Of a stretch of 64,000 bases of DNA, positions 44,832 to 53,230 are shown piece after piece. The DNA lies in contig JAIZWL010000001.1 of assembly GCA_021498125.1 (NCBI GenBank), positions 1,452,676-1,516,675 on the forward strand, in the 5' to 3' direction. The stretch comes from Candidatus Thorarchaeota archaeon (GTDB taxonomy: Archaea; Asgardarchaeota; Thorarchaeia; Thorarchaeales; Thorarchaeaceae). The position numbers and the translations under genes are program-made. Position 1 is the first letter of the stretch. Each line of letters starts with the position of its first letter. Under the pieces are notes generated by a model that was given only the letters and a program-made list of their open reading frames with translations, did not search any database and had not been told where the DNA came from.

Positions 44832-45968
44832 CTATTTCAAGAAAAGTTGAAGTGATTCGAGAACATACTGAATCTCTTCATCGGTGAGTTTGGGGAACAT
44901 CGGCAATGATATGATCCTCTCATAAAATGCCTCTGTCTGTGGCAAGAATTCGTCCTTATAGCCCGACGACCTATAATATGGATGCCAATAAATGGGAATA
45001 TAGTGAACTTGGCAGAATATTCCTCTGTTTTTCAAGAAATTAAATAATTCTAATCGCATTTTTGCATTTTCCACTTTGATCACATAGAGATGATATGCAT
45101 GAAACTCGTAATTTCTCTCTTGAATAATCTCGACCTTGTCGCTGTATTTTTCGAAAAAGTCATTGTATGTTCCTGCTATCTCTCGTCTCTTTTTGATGAA
45201 TTGATCAATTCGTGATAGTTGCGACAGACCGAGGGCGGCCTGAATGTCAGTCAGCCGATAATTATAGCCGAGCTGATGCATCTCTTGATACCATGGTTCA
45301 GTATGTTGTGTTTGGAACTTTCTCTGATCCTTTGTGATTCCATGAGATCTAAGACTTCGGAGAAGTTCATTCATCTCTTTGTCATTGGTAGTGATGACAC
45401 CCCCTTCGCCTGTTGTGATATGTTTCACTGGATGTAGACTGAAGGCGGTAAGGTCTGAATAACGATTGTCCCCTATTTTCGAATCTCTATATTTTGCACC
45501 TATCGCATGACTTGCATCCTCAATGACAAATAGATCATTCTCATGAGCGATTTTAGAAATCTCGGTGCGTTCGACTGGCAATCCCATATAATGCACGGGA
45601 ATGATACCTACGGTTCGCTCTGTAATATGTTGGGGAATCTGTTCGGGGTCAAGTAGACCGCGTTCAGTTATATCTGAAAATACAGGGGATCCTGAGTTAT
45701 AGAGAACGCAATTTGATGTTGCCGCGAACGACATGGGTGTGGTTATCACTTCAGTATTAGGGGCGACTCCCAGAGCTTTTGCAGCAAGATGAAGCGCTGC
45801 TGTTCCACTTGTGACCGCAATAGCATATTTCGCGCCGACATATTTGGCAAACTCTTTTTCAAAGGTGTCGATAAAAGGGCCAGTCGTCAGGAAGTCCGAA
45901 TCCAAGACTTCCATAACTCGTTGTTTGTCCTCCTCGGAGATCCATTGTTTTCCATATGGAATTCTCAT
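44832..45968 (-). CDS. pseC: PseC-like PLP aminotransferase (DegT/DnrJ family)
   Basis: 378 residues. The start IPYGKQWISEEDKQRV and SDFLTTGPFIDTFEKEF are typical of PseC-type sugar aminotransferases. The PLP lysine is in SLHPVKHITTGEGG (K182). It converts the 4-keto sugar made by PseB into the 4-amino sugar. It lies 12 nt after pseB on the same strand. Confidence 0.92.
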   Translation of the reverse strand: MRIPYGKQWISEEDKQRVMEVLDSDFLTTGPFIDTFEKEFAKYVGAKYAIAVTSGTAALHLAAKALGVAPNTEVITTPMSFAATSNCVLYNSGSPVFSDITERGLLDPEQIPQHITERTVGIIPVHYMGLPVERTEISKIAHENDLFVIEDASHAIGAKYRDSKIGDNRYSDLTAFSLHPVKHITTGEGGVITTNDKEMNELLRSLRSHGITKDQRKFQTQHTEPWYQEMHQLGYNYRLTDIQAALGLSQLSRIDQFIKKRREIAGTYNDFFEKYSDKVEIIQERNYEFHAYHLYVIKVENAKMRLELFNFLKNRGIFCQVHYIPIYWHPYYRSSGYKDEFLPQTEAFYERIISLPMFPKLTDEEIQYVLESLQLFLK

Positions 45969-45980
45969 TCTCCCACTTCC

Positions 45981-47018
45981 TTAGAGTAGGTTTAATTTTT
46001 CTAAATACTTTTTAAGATCTTCTTTTGAAAGCACGTGATCCTTTGATGAGTATTCTTTTAGTTCCCCATTTGCCATGTGTTGGCCCTTTTGCATATAGAT
46101 GGGTTGTTCAATTTCGTCTTGATATTTTCTTATGAGTGATGTAATCGCAAAAATATCTTTATATTTATATGTTAAAGGCATCTCATATTCATTGATGAGA
46201 AGCTCGTGAATCTTTTCACCGGGGCGTATCCCTATAATATCAATGGGATTATCTGCATGAAGCAAGTCCTTTAGTACATCAATCAAGTCAATGATGCGTG
46301 TTGACGGAATGAATGGTACAATGACCTCGCCGCCTACACTATAGGCAAGTGCTTTCATGATCAAATCAACAGCCTGATCTGCTGATATGATAAACCGTGT
46401 CATGTCCGGATGGGTTAGCGGGATCGGTTCTCCTCTCTCGATTTTTTCCTTGAAAATTGGAATGATCGAGCCGGTGCTGGCAAGTACATTTCCATAACGT
46501 ACACAGCTTAAGAGCGTCCTTGATTTTCCTTTACTATAATTGGTTTCTGTAAAGATGCGTTCTCCAAGAAGTTTGCATGCACCATACGAGTTCAATGGGG
46601 CGCATGCTTTGTCTGTAGAGATAAACAGGGCATGGCGCACATTATTGGCAACAGCGGCATTTGCCACATTCAAGGTTCCAATAATATTGGTCTTGATCGA
46701 TTCGGCCACATTGTATTCAATCATGTCGATTCTTTTCAATGCGGCTGCATGAATTATTATGTCCACACCTTTTGTTGCGCGTTCCAACCGTGGATAGTCC
46801 CGCACATCGCCTATCAGATTTCGAATGTATGGGTTTTCACCAAATTCGACATTAAAATGAAAATGTTTGACTTCATCTCTACTGAAGACTCTGATGGACT
46901 GAGGGGAGTACCTTAGAAATCTTTTCACGAGGCTCTTCCCAAGGAAACCAGTGCCCCCTGTAATCAGGATTACCCTATCATGCACGAGTTCAGCAATTTT
47001 TTTATCAAAATCAATCAA
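45981..47018 (-). CDS. pseB: PseB-like UDP-GlcNAc inverting 4,6-dehydratase
   Basis: 345 residues, extended SDR. NAD-binding ILITGGTGFLGKSL (18-31), the STDK loop (134-137), active-site NSYGACK (Y145, K149) and VRYGNVLASTGSIIPIF are as in PseB/FlaA1-type dehydratases that convert UDP-GlcNAc to the 4-keto-6-deoxy-AltNAc. The soluble form lacks the membrane helices of PglF-type retaining enzymes. It is followed directly by pseC, the next enzyme of the pathway. Confidence 0.92.
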   Translation of the reverse strand: MIDFDKKIAELVHDRVILITGGTGFLGKSLVKRFLRYSPQSIRVFSRDEVKHFHFNVEFGENPYIRNLIGDVRDYPRLERATKGVDIIIHAAALKRIDMIEYNVAESIKTNIIGTLNVANAAVANNVRHALFISTDKACAPLNSYGACKLLGERIFTETNYSKGKSRTLLSCVRYGNVLASTGSIIPIFKEKIERGEPIPLTHPDMTRFIISADQAVDLIMKALAYSVGGEVIVPFIPSTRIIDLIDVLKDLLHADNPIDIIGIRPGEKIHELLINEYEMPLTYKYKDIFAITSLIRKYQDEIEQPIYMQKGQHMANGELKEYSSKDHVLSKEDLKKYLEKLNLL

Positions 47019-47084
47019 AAGGTACTCACTCTCTGGTTATGTACTATTCCACCAAACACAACAATGGCCGTAATTTGAACTTTG

Positions 47085-47858
47085 CTATGTCATTCTTGTG
47101 TCTACTTCTTTGAAATGCTTCTGTTTGACACCACTGTTGATTGTAGCAATTTCTGGATGGGCGTCTAAAAACTCTATTATTTTGCGATGATCCGCATTAA
47201 TTAGGTCTTCTTTGAAATGATCATAGATGGCTAAAATTAGTCTGTAATCAGTTTCAGTGTCAACGCATAGTCGATATCTTGGTCTGCAATCCGGAGGCTC
47301 CGGGAAGAGATACTCTGTGGTGAAATTCTCTTGATGCGTGTACAAATATGGCATCACATGTTCTCGTTCATATTTTTCGGTGGCCTCTGAAGCTGCTATT
47401 GCCAAGGACTCAAACTTAGCCACTTCGACATCAAATCCCCTCGGATATGCACACTCCTTATTTTCTCCTATGGAAATAGTGAGATAATCCACGTCTCTTT
47501 CGAGAAATGATACAACCGCGTAATCGATGAGTTTCGGAGAGATGACCGGGCAGTCGCCAGTGACTCGCACAACAACATCCGCCTGCTGAGATTTTGCGGC
47601 CTCGAAGAATCTTGAGAGAACATCATCTTCTGACCCGCGAAATACCGCAAAACCAAGATCCCTCACATATTCTGCTAATGGGTCGTCTGACGGATTGGTG
47701 GATGTGGCTAAGATGACTTTATTGACTAGGTGAGCTTGACTCGCCCGTTTTAAGACGAGTTCAACGATCGACCAACTACCTATTTTTTTGAGAGATTTTT
47801 TTGGGAGGCGGGATGAGTTCATCCGTGCTTGGACAATGCACACAATATTTTGAGTCAT
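47085..47858 (-). CDS. pseF: PseF-like CMP-sugar cytidylyltransferase (SpsF family)
   Basis: 257 residues. VCIVQARMNSSRLPKKSL is the nucleotide-binding motif, and VVVRVTGDCPVISPKLIDY is the metal-binding block of SpsF/PseF-type transferases, which join CMP to pseudaminic acid. It lies upstream of pseB and pseC on the same strand, 66 nt from pseB. Other nonulosonic acids are possible substrates. Confidence 0.85.
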   Translation of the reverse strand: MTQNIVCIVQARMNSSRLPKKSLKKIGSWSIVELVLKRASQAHLVNKVILATSTNPSDDPLAEYVRDLGFAVFRGSEDDVLSRFFEAAKSQQADVVVRVTGDCPVISPKLIDYAVVSFLERDVDYLTISIGENKECAYPRGFDVEVAKFESLAIAASEATEKYEREHVMPYLYTHQENFTTEYLFPEPPDCRPRYRLCVDTETDYRLILAIYDHFKEDLINADHRKIIEFLDAHPEIATINSGVKQKHFKEVDTRMT

Positions 47859-47985
47859 TGTTTTTCAATAAATTTTGTATTTGCAAACGTTAATGAGTTT
47901 GTCTATCGAATAAATTGGCTTCATGCTATTCTGTTTCTCCAAGAATCTATATATGATGTTTATAGTTGGATTAGTTGGTGACTAA

Positions 47986-49035
47986 ATGAAGACTATACTG
48001 ATTGATAATATTGCAGTTGGCGATAACCAACCCGTCTTCATTGTTGCTGAGATCTCTGCCAATCATTTACAAGATTATGATCTTGCTGTGAAGCTCATTG
48101 ATGCCGCTGCAAAATCGGGAGCTAATGCAATCAAGTTGCAGACCTATACGCCCGATACTATCACACTCGATTCCGACAACGATTATTTCAAAATAAAACA
48201 GGGGACCATATGGGACGGGCGCACTCTCTATGATCTCTATAGCGAAGCATATACGCCTTGGGAATGGCAGCCAAAACTGAAGAAATATGCAGAGGAGCAG
48301 GGGCTTGTATGTTTTTCGTCACCTTTTGATTCTACTGCCGTAGATTTCCTAGAAAAAATAAATATCCCGGCCTATAAGATCGCTTCTTTTGAAATCACTG
48401 ATATTCCTCTGATCGAGTATGTTGCTTCTAAAGGTAAACCTGTTATTATCTCGACGGGGATTGCTACGACTGAAGATATTGAAGCGGCAGTCCAAGCATG
48501 TAGACGACAACACAACAACGACATAATTATTTTAAAATGCACCTCTGCCTATCCCACCCCACTACAGGAAGTAAATCTGCGAACTATGCCGGACATGAGG
48601 AGCCGCTATGATTGTCTTGTGGGCCTATCCGATCATACTAAAGGGGTTTCCGTTCCTATTGCATCAGTGGCACTTGGGGCATGTATGATTGAGAAGCATA
48701 TAATCTTGGATCGAGATATGGGAGGGCCCGATGCAGCATTCTCATTGGAGCCTGATGAATTCAAATCCATGGTTACAAGTGTACGTGAGGTCGAGGAGGC
48801 TCTGGGTGTAGTTGATTATTCTTTGACCAGTAAGAAGAAGAAGAGCCGAGAGTTTGCGCGTTCGCTATTTATAGTGAAGGATATTGCTGCTGGTGAAAAA
48901 TTAACTCCTGACAATGTTCGTTCGATTCGGCCCGGATACGGTCTTCCCCCAAAATTTCTGAAGGATGTGCTTGGGCGAACAGCGAAAAAAGAAATTAAAC
49001 GAGGCACGCCTCTCACATGGGATCTGCTGGAATAG
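47986..49035 (+). CDS. pseI: Pseudaminic acid synthase, PseI (NeuB family)
   Basis: 349 residues. NeuB domain (FIVAEISANHLQDYDLAVKLI, AIKLQTYTPDTITLD) with the PseI-specific GTIWDGRTLYDLYSEAYTPW and FSSPFDSTAVDFLE. A C-terminal SAF (antifreeze-like) domain carries SLFIVKDIAAGEKLT and VRSIRPGYGLPP. It condenses the 6-deoxy hexose with phosphoenolpyruvate to make the nine-carbon sugar. A TATA-like ATCTATATATG lies about 40 nt upstream. The motif match makes pseudaminic rather than legionaminic or neuraminic acid the most probable product. Confidence 0.93.
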   Translation: MKTILIDNIAVGDNQPVFIVAEISANHLQDYDLAVKLIDAAAKSGANAIKLQTYTPDTITLDSDNDYFKIKQGTIWDGRTLYDLYSEAYTPWEWQPKLKKYAEEQGLVCFSSPFDSTAVDFLEKINIPAYKIASFEITDIPLIEYVASKGKPVIISTGIATTEDIEAAVQACRRQHNNDIIILKCTSAYPTPLQEVNLRTMPDMRSRYDCLVGLSDHTKGVSVPIASVALGACMIEKHIILDRDMGGPDAAFSLEPDEFKSMVTSVREVEEALGVVDYSLTSKKKKSREFARSLFIVKDIAAGEKLTPDNVRSIRPGYGLPPKFLKDVLGRTAKKEIKRGTPLTWDLLE

Positions 49036-49098
49036 TTTTCTAGTTCCGCTTATCATCGCCGACATGTTTATTTTTAATTGCCTGAGTTACTTTCAATA

Positions 49099-49752
49099 AT
49101 GAACAACCCTCTCATTACTCGGCTAAAAGAAAGGATCTTACGTGAGACCTCATTAGTTGCGAATCAGGACTGGCAACGGATTGTTAACACAGATGGGCCT
49201 CCAATTTACAATTATCGCAGGGATCATGTTGCAAGTGTTGTTGCAACTGCCTGTTATCTGGCCAAAGAAGCAGGTGCGGACATGGATGTTGTATTAATTG
49301 CTGCTTGGTTGCATGATGTTGCCAAACCCGGTCTTGGTGGGCCTGATGATCATGGCGTTGAGGGTGCAAAAATTGCCACACAGATTTTGACTGATGAAGG
49401 TATTGATTCAAAAATGATTGAGCGTGTCACATATGCGATCCGCTCCCATGTTGGTCTTGTACGTGATACGCCTCTTGATACTGTCGAGGCTCAGGTATTA
49501 TGGGAAGCTGACAAACTTGTAAAACTGGGGGTGATTGGGTTTATCCATTATGTTATCAATGGGCTTCAGCTTAAACCCGGGATGGGACTGGTGGATCTTC
49601 ATAGCAAGCTGGAAGAGTTTCTCCCGCTTGCAGAAAAAATTGCAGGAAGCATGATTACTCCGCCCGCCAAACGAATGGCAAAGGAGAGGCTTCAGGTTCT
49701 AAAAGATGTTGTTTTATCGTTGAAGCGGGAATTATATTTTGGTGGTGAATAG
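49099..49752 (+). CDS. HD-domain phosphohydrolase
   Basis: 217 residues. HD motif: DHVASVVATACYLAKEAG then AAWLHDVAKPG, H-rich loop DDHGVEGAKIA, and AIRSHVG, with a final Asp in LWEADKLVKLG. Such proteins hydrolyse nucleotide or phosphoester bonds using metal. ATG 49099 is preferred over TTG 49078: the TATA-like TTTATTTTTAA (49067-49077) puts the transcription start at about 49098, so the mRNA would be leaderless. The next gene overlaps its stop. Confidence 0.85.
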   Translation: MNNPLITRLKERILRETSLVANQDWQRIVNTDGPPIYNYRRDHVASVVATACYLAKEAGADMDVVLIAAWLHDVAKPGLGGPDDHGVEGAKIATQILTDEGIDSKMIERVTYAIRSHVGLVRDTPLDTVEAQVLWEADKLVKLGVIGFIHYVINGLQLKPGMGLVDLHSKLEEFLPLAEKIAGSMITPPAKRMAKERLQVLKDVVLSLKRELYFGGE

Positions 49753-50567
49753 ATATTACACGAGATATTCGCACAGTTGGAATTCTAGTAATTGGAAACG
49801 AGGTTCTTGATGGGATCATCTTGGATACAAATTCTAATTGGCTGGCACAGCAACTTGTTGTCTTGGGACTGCAACTCGTGCGTGTGGCCGTTGTGCGTGA
49901 TGATCCTGCCGAAATTGGGGCGGGCTTGGATTTTCTTACGGGAATGTGCGACTTGGTTCTAACATCAGGTGGTCTTGGTCCGACCCATGATGATATGACT
50001 CTTACAGCCATTGCAACAAAATACTCGTTAAATCTGATTGAAGACCCCACTGCCCTTGAAATAGTGCGCAGGCAATATTTGCACTTTTACGAACAAGGCG
50101 TCGTAGATTCTCCGGATATGTTCCCGGCAAGAAAAAAGATGGCCACGATTCCTTATGGAGCTATTCCACTTGATAATCGCGTGGGGGGTGCTCCAGGCAT
50201 ACGTTTAGAGTTGGACGGTACGGTGATCATATGTTTACCCGGTGTGCCTTCCGAGCTCAAGCACATCTTCGAGCAGGAAGTTGTTCCATGGATACGATCA
50301 AATCTTGCTGGAACGTATTATGAAGAAGTAGTTGAGTTTAAGATCCATGACGAGAGCGTTTTCGCTCCATTTATAGACGAGGTGATGAAGAAACACCCCG
50401 GTGTCTATATCAAGTCAATGCCCAAACGTTATGGGACGACCAATGTTCTCAGGGTCTGGGTCTCAGCACGAGGGGACGATTTTGAACAGTTGAAGAAGCT
50501 CGTCCAATCTGCAATCCACGATCTGGCTCATGTATCCGGGGTAGATGTAGTCGACCATCAATCCTGA
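49749..50567 (+). CDS. CinA-N/MoaB-like molybdopterin-binding-fold protein, unusual start
   Basis: About 272 residues. After the proposed start the sequence reads RDIRTVGILVIGNEVLDG, which is the first strand-loop of the MoaB/CinA N-terminal family; DTNSNWLAQQL, LVLTSGGLGPTHDDMT and CLPGVPSELKHIFE follow. The frame has no ATG/GTG/TTG before TTG 49821, which would delete the first strand. The codon at 49749 is ATA, after GGTGGTGA and overlapping the upstream TAG; ATT 49755 is another choice. It belongs to the single-domain archaeal CinA-like group; the C-terminal deamidase domain is absent. Its exact substrate is unknown. Confidence 0.8.
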   Translation: MDITRDIRTVGILVIGNEVLDGIILDTNSNWLAQQLVVLGLQLVRVAVVRDDPAEIGAGLDFLTGMCDLVLTSGGLGPTHDDMTLTAIATKYSLNLIEDPTALEIVRRQYLHFYEQGVVDSPDMFPARKKMATIPYGAIPLDNRVGGAPGIRLELDGTVIICLPGVPSELKHIFEQEVVPWIRSNLAGTYYEEVVEFKIHDESVFAPFIDEVMKKHPGVYIKSMPKRYGTTNVLRVWVSARGDDFEQLKKLVQSAIHDLAHVSGVDVVDHQS

Positions 50568-50632
50568 TCAATGGTGGTCAGCATCTATCTCCGACAGATA
50601 TATCCGTTGGTTTTCTCGTTCCATTTTCGAGT

Positions 50633-51412
50633 GTGAAATTGGTGCAGATTGAACTGGTCATTGAACTTGGTGATCTTGTTGTTTTTACAATAGGCCTCTT
50701 CTACGTGCTCATGGTCTTGACAATTGGTGATTTACTTCGCCGAAAGATGAACTATAGCCCCGACTTTACGAGAAAGGTGATTCACCTCTTTGCGGGCGGT
50801 GCGATCTGGACTGTTCCGTATTATCCTCATCCTTGGATGGCAACGGTATTGGCGGCCACGTTTGTTGGATTTCTTTTGATTGCGGGTTCTGATCGCTTCA
50901 GTCACTATTTTGAGGCGATGGCACGACCCGAAGACTTGGAGCAGGGAAGTGTCCGAGGGCCATTCTGGTATGCGGTTTCATTAACAATTCTTACGGGCAT
51001 CTTCACATTCAGCGGGTATGAACGGCTCTATTTCATCGGAGCGGCAGCAATCCACATCATGATGTTCGGTGATGGTTTCTCTGCACCCATTGGGATTTTG
51101 TACGGGAAAAATCACACACGCACGATTAATGGTTCAAAGAGGAGTTTCCATGGTTCTATGGCCCTATTTGTCTTTGGATTCATTGGGGCCTTTGCTGCAT
51201 TCTGGTATTTTGGTGTGGTGCACTATGGAGCATTTCTGTCAGGTTCTACTATGCTGTTGCCTCAAATGTTGGTCCTTGCCCTTATCGGAGCAGTATCTGC
51301 AACTCTGATCGAACTTGTGAGTCCAAAGGGCACGGACAATACCACAGTACCACTTCTGACTGCACTCATCATGTTCTTGGTGGGTATGTGGATGGGCGTT
51401 GTGATCATCTAG
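50633..51412 (+). CDS. Dolichol kinase / SEC59-like CTP-dependent membrane kinase
   Basis: 259 residues with about seven membrane helices. Family motifs: FTRKVIHLFAGGAIW, then GDGFSAPIGILYGK with a following NGSKRSFHGSMALFV and the C-terminal TLIELVSPKGTDNTTVPLL. These belong to the dolichol kinase/phytol kinase/CDP-diglyceride group (COG0170). The lipid could be dolichol (for glycan carrier recycling) or an isoprenoid alcohol or archaeal lipid. The location beside the sugar genes favours glycan carrier supply, as an inference. Confidence 0.8.
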   Translation: MKLVQIELVIELGDLVVFTIGLFYVLMVLTIGDLLRRKMNYSPDFTRKVIHLFAGGAIWTVPYYPHPWMATVLAATFVGFLLIAGSDRFSHYFEAMARPEDLEQGSVRGPFWYAVSLTILTGIFTFSGYERLYFIGAAAIHIMMFGDGFSAPIGILYGKNHTRTINGSKRSFHGSMALFVFGFIGAFAAFWYFGVVHYGAFLSGSTMLLPQMLVLALIGAVSATLIELVSPKGTDNTTVPLLTALIMFLVGMWMGVVII

Positions 51413-51420
51413 ATGATTCA

Positions 51421-51978
51421 CTAGGAGCCTTCGACGACGAGCCTATAATAGTAGGTCTTACCAGCGGTCCGGCTATCGCGCTCGATTCTGACGACTTGGC
51501 CGGGTTTGGCTCCGAGCACACGAGCAGCGGGATCACTTCTAAGAATCCGTGGGAGTTGTGTCTTGTCTATCCCGTAGTGATTGAGGACTATCTGAATCTC
51601 ATCTTTAGTGGCAATCCTATGCTTGGGGACCAGTTCGTGATCGAAGAGGTCAAAAGACGAATAGTTACCCTGGATCAATTCGACATGGCTCTCTCGTGCC
51701 TGTTTCTTCGCAGCGGGCGTGAATCTGCTGCCTCCGATGAGCATACCCTCTGGAGCTTGAACTTCCTCCATATTCCGGGCAATGTCTTTTACTAAGGCCA
51801 CTCCGACAACACGTGGCTCTTTGAAGATCCACACAACGGATTTTGTGACGACATCATCTTTGACTCTCTCAGGGAATAGCACCCACCGTTCCTCATACTC
51901 GAACAGTTCGTCGGCCTTATAACCCCGGAGTCTCAAGAGCTGCCTAGTCTTGATAACTATGCTTGGTAGATCCACCAT
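51421..51978 (-). CDS. rpo5: RNA polymerase subunit Rpo5/Rpb5 with eukaryote-like N-terminal domain
   Basis: 185 residues. Residues 111-185 are the Rpb5/RpoH core: DHELVPKHRIATKDEIQIVL, then LPRILRSDPAARVLGAKPGQ and TAGKTYYYRLV. Most archaeal Rpo5 proteins consist of only this core (about 80 residues). Here another 110 residues precede it, with the pattern of the eukaryotic Rpb5 N-terminal (jaw) domain: KTRQLLRLRGY (near the N-terminus), VALVKDIARNMEE, and GMLIGGSRFTPAAKKQA leading into the junction SFDLFDHELVP. Length and order resemble eukaryotic Rpb5 (about 210). It is not next to rpoB, where archaeal rpoH usually lies. It is convergent with the dolichol-kinase-like gene, with 8 nt between stops. 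Confidence 0.88.
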   Translation of the reverse strand: MVDLPSIVIKTRQLLRLRGYKADELFEYEERWVLFPERVKDDVVTKSVVWIFKEPRVVGVALVKDIARNMEEVQAPEGMLIGGSRFTPAAKKQARESHVELIQGNYSSFDLFDHELVPKHRIATKDEIQIVLNHYGIDKTQLPRILRSDPAARVLGAKPGQVVRIERDSRTAGKTYYYRLVVEGS

Positions 51979-52001
51979 GTCAAAACACCTGTACAGCGCG
52001 A

Positions 52002-52031
52002 ATATGTTCGCTCTTTAGTGAACATATAAAG
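52002..52031 (-). promoter_or_regulatory. TATA box inside an inverted repeat before rpo5
   Basis: ATATGTTC (52002-52009) and GAACATAT (52020-52027) form an inverted repeat around 10 bases. On the minus strand the distal arm is the TATA element (CTTTATATGTTC), with the expected start of transcription about 25 bp further, close to the ATG at 51976-51978. A protein bound here could control the polymerase-subunit gene. Confidence 0.45.
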
Positions 52032-52167
52032 ATTGTCAAGTAGTAGTCCCCGAAAAATGTCAGTCGCATATGGTGATAGATAGAATCGGTGAGTAGTCGG
52101 ACAGATCCGTAGCAAATTCTAGTGTCTACTTGATTGACACGATTGTGGACTGGAAAAAGAGGAGATC

Positions 52168-52198
52168 GATACATGCAACGTACAACATTACATGTATC
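52168..52198 (-). terminator. Hairpin terminator of the small membrane-protein pair
   Basis: GATACATG (52168-52175) and CATGTATC (52191-52198) pair perfectly over a 15-nt loop. The minus-strand sequence that follows (complement of 52155-52165) is T/C-rich (CTCCTCTTTTTCC). It lies 14 nt after the stop of the gene at 52212. Confidence 0.5.
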
Positions 52199-52211
52199 TA
52201 GACTACCAATA

Positions 52212-52532
52212 TTAAATAAATAGATATAGGAAGATCGCAAAATCTGCAATTGCCATTACTATTATTGTTGTCAATGCAAGCTTGTAGAGATCAATGTCTT
52301 GTCTAAGGGTTCCACGTTTCACCAACACATACCCTAGAGCCATAAACGCGAAAAATAGTATTAATACTACAATTCCATGGCCTGTCCAGTGGTGGCCTGT
52401 TATTGCTATAAAGACCCCTTTGAACTCCTCACTTGATTCTTTTCCAATTGTTATGATCGTATTGGCTATCGATACAAGCATTAATGAAAATAGTGCAGAA
52501 ATTTGTGTGGCTTTAGCCGTTTCATCGTCCAT
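52212..52532 (-). CDS. Small three-helix membrane protein (second gene of a pair)
   Basis: 106 residues with three hydrophobic segments (about 10-30, 48-70, 85-106). A His-rich loop, TGHHWTGHGIVV, sits between the first two, which could bind metal or heme. It follows its partner (52536-53006) with 3 nt between. The family is not recognised. Confidence 0.6.
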   Translation of the reverse strand: MDDETAKATQISALFSLMLVSIANTIITIGKESSEEFKGVFIAITGHHWTGHGIVVLILFFAFMALGYVLVKRGTLRQDIDLYKLALTTIIVMAIADFAIFLYLFI

Positions 52533-52535
52533 TAT

Positions 52536-53006
52536 CTACGCACCACCAAATCCGATTTTTAGTCCCGCAATGATAATTCCGCCCATGCCTTCTATGAGCA
52601 TGACTCCAATTACTAACATTGCTGAAAGAAGGGCTATTGTCTTCCTGAAGTTTGGATCGTTCAATTGTTCATCAGTGACAAAATATCCAATGATTCCCAA
52701 AGCTATCGCAAACCAGAACCCGGAAATAAAAATATGTTCTTTCGTTTCCATTATGAGCGTGTGAGCCCATGCCACTTCTCCAGCCGTGATTATTGCTTTG
52801 TCCGCCCCATAGTATACTACGTACCACCAGCCAGCTATTACATAGGTCAGAGCACTAAAGACAATTAATCCGATACTGTACATTTTGAATCGCTTTGCAG
52901 AGCCACCCCACATACTCTCTCCGAACATCAGTACTGCGAATATCATGACCAGTACCGCTGTAAATACATGGGTTGAACCTGCAAGGATTATCCATACACT
53001 TTGCAT
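52536..53006 (-). CDS. Four- to five-helix membrane protein (first gene of a pair)
   Basis: 156 residues. Hydrophobic helices lie at about 5-28, 43-67, 91-115 and 124-150. Charged and aromatic residues stand near or inside helices (STHVFTAVLV, AGWWYVVYYG, EVAWAHTLIMETKEHIFI), giving several His and Trp/Tyr near the membrane core. That could suit a redox or ion-conducting protein, but no known family is claimed. Translated with the 52212 gene. Confidence 0.65.
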   Translation of the reverse strand: MQSVWIILAGSTHVFTAVLVMIFAVLMFGESMWGGSAKRFKMYSIGLIVFSALTYVIAGWWYVVYYGADKAIITAGEVAWAHTLIMETKEHIFISGFWFAIALGIIGYFVTDEQLNDPNFRKTIALLSAMLVIGVMLIEGMGGIIIAGLKIGFGGA

Positions 53007-53230
53007 ATATGATCACATCCGAGTGTTACACTTCCACCGTTTATTGGATAGTTTCAAAATGTAACTTATGACATATATAGGTTCGCTTAGGTCTCTTTTG
53101 TCGAGTCAGCAGTGTAGGTCTCGTTGGATTTTGTCATTGCCGAAGGTTATTATTTCGGTTTACACATAGTACGAAGATACAAATAGACTGATGCAGAGAT
53201 ATTTCACGACTAGATCCGAGGCGATAAGGG

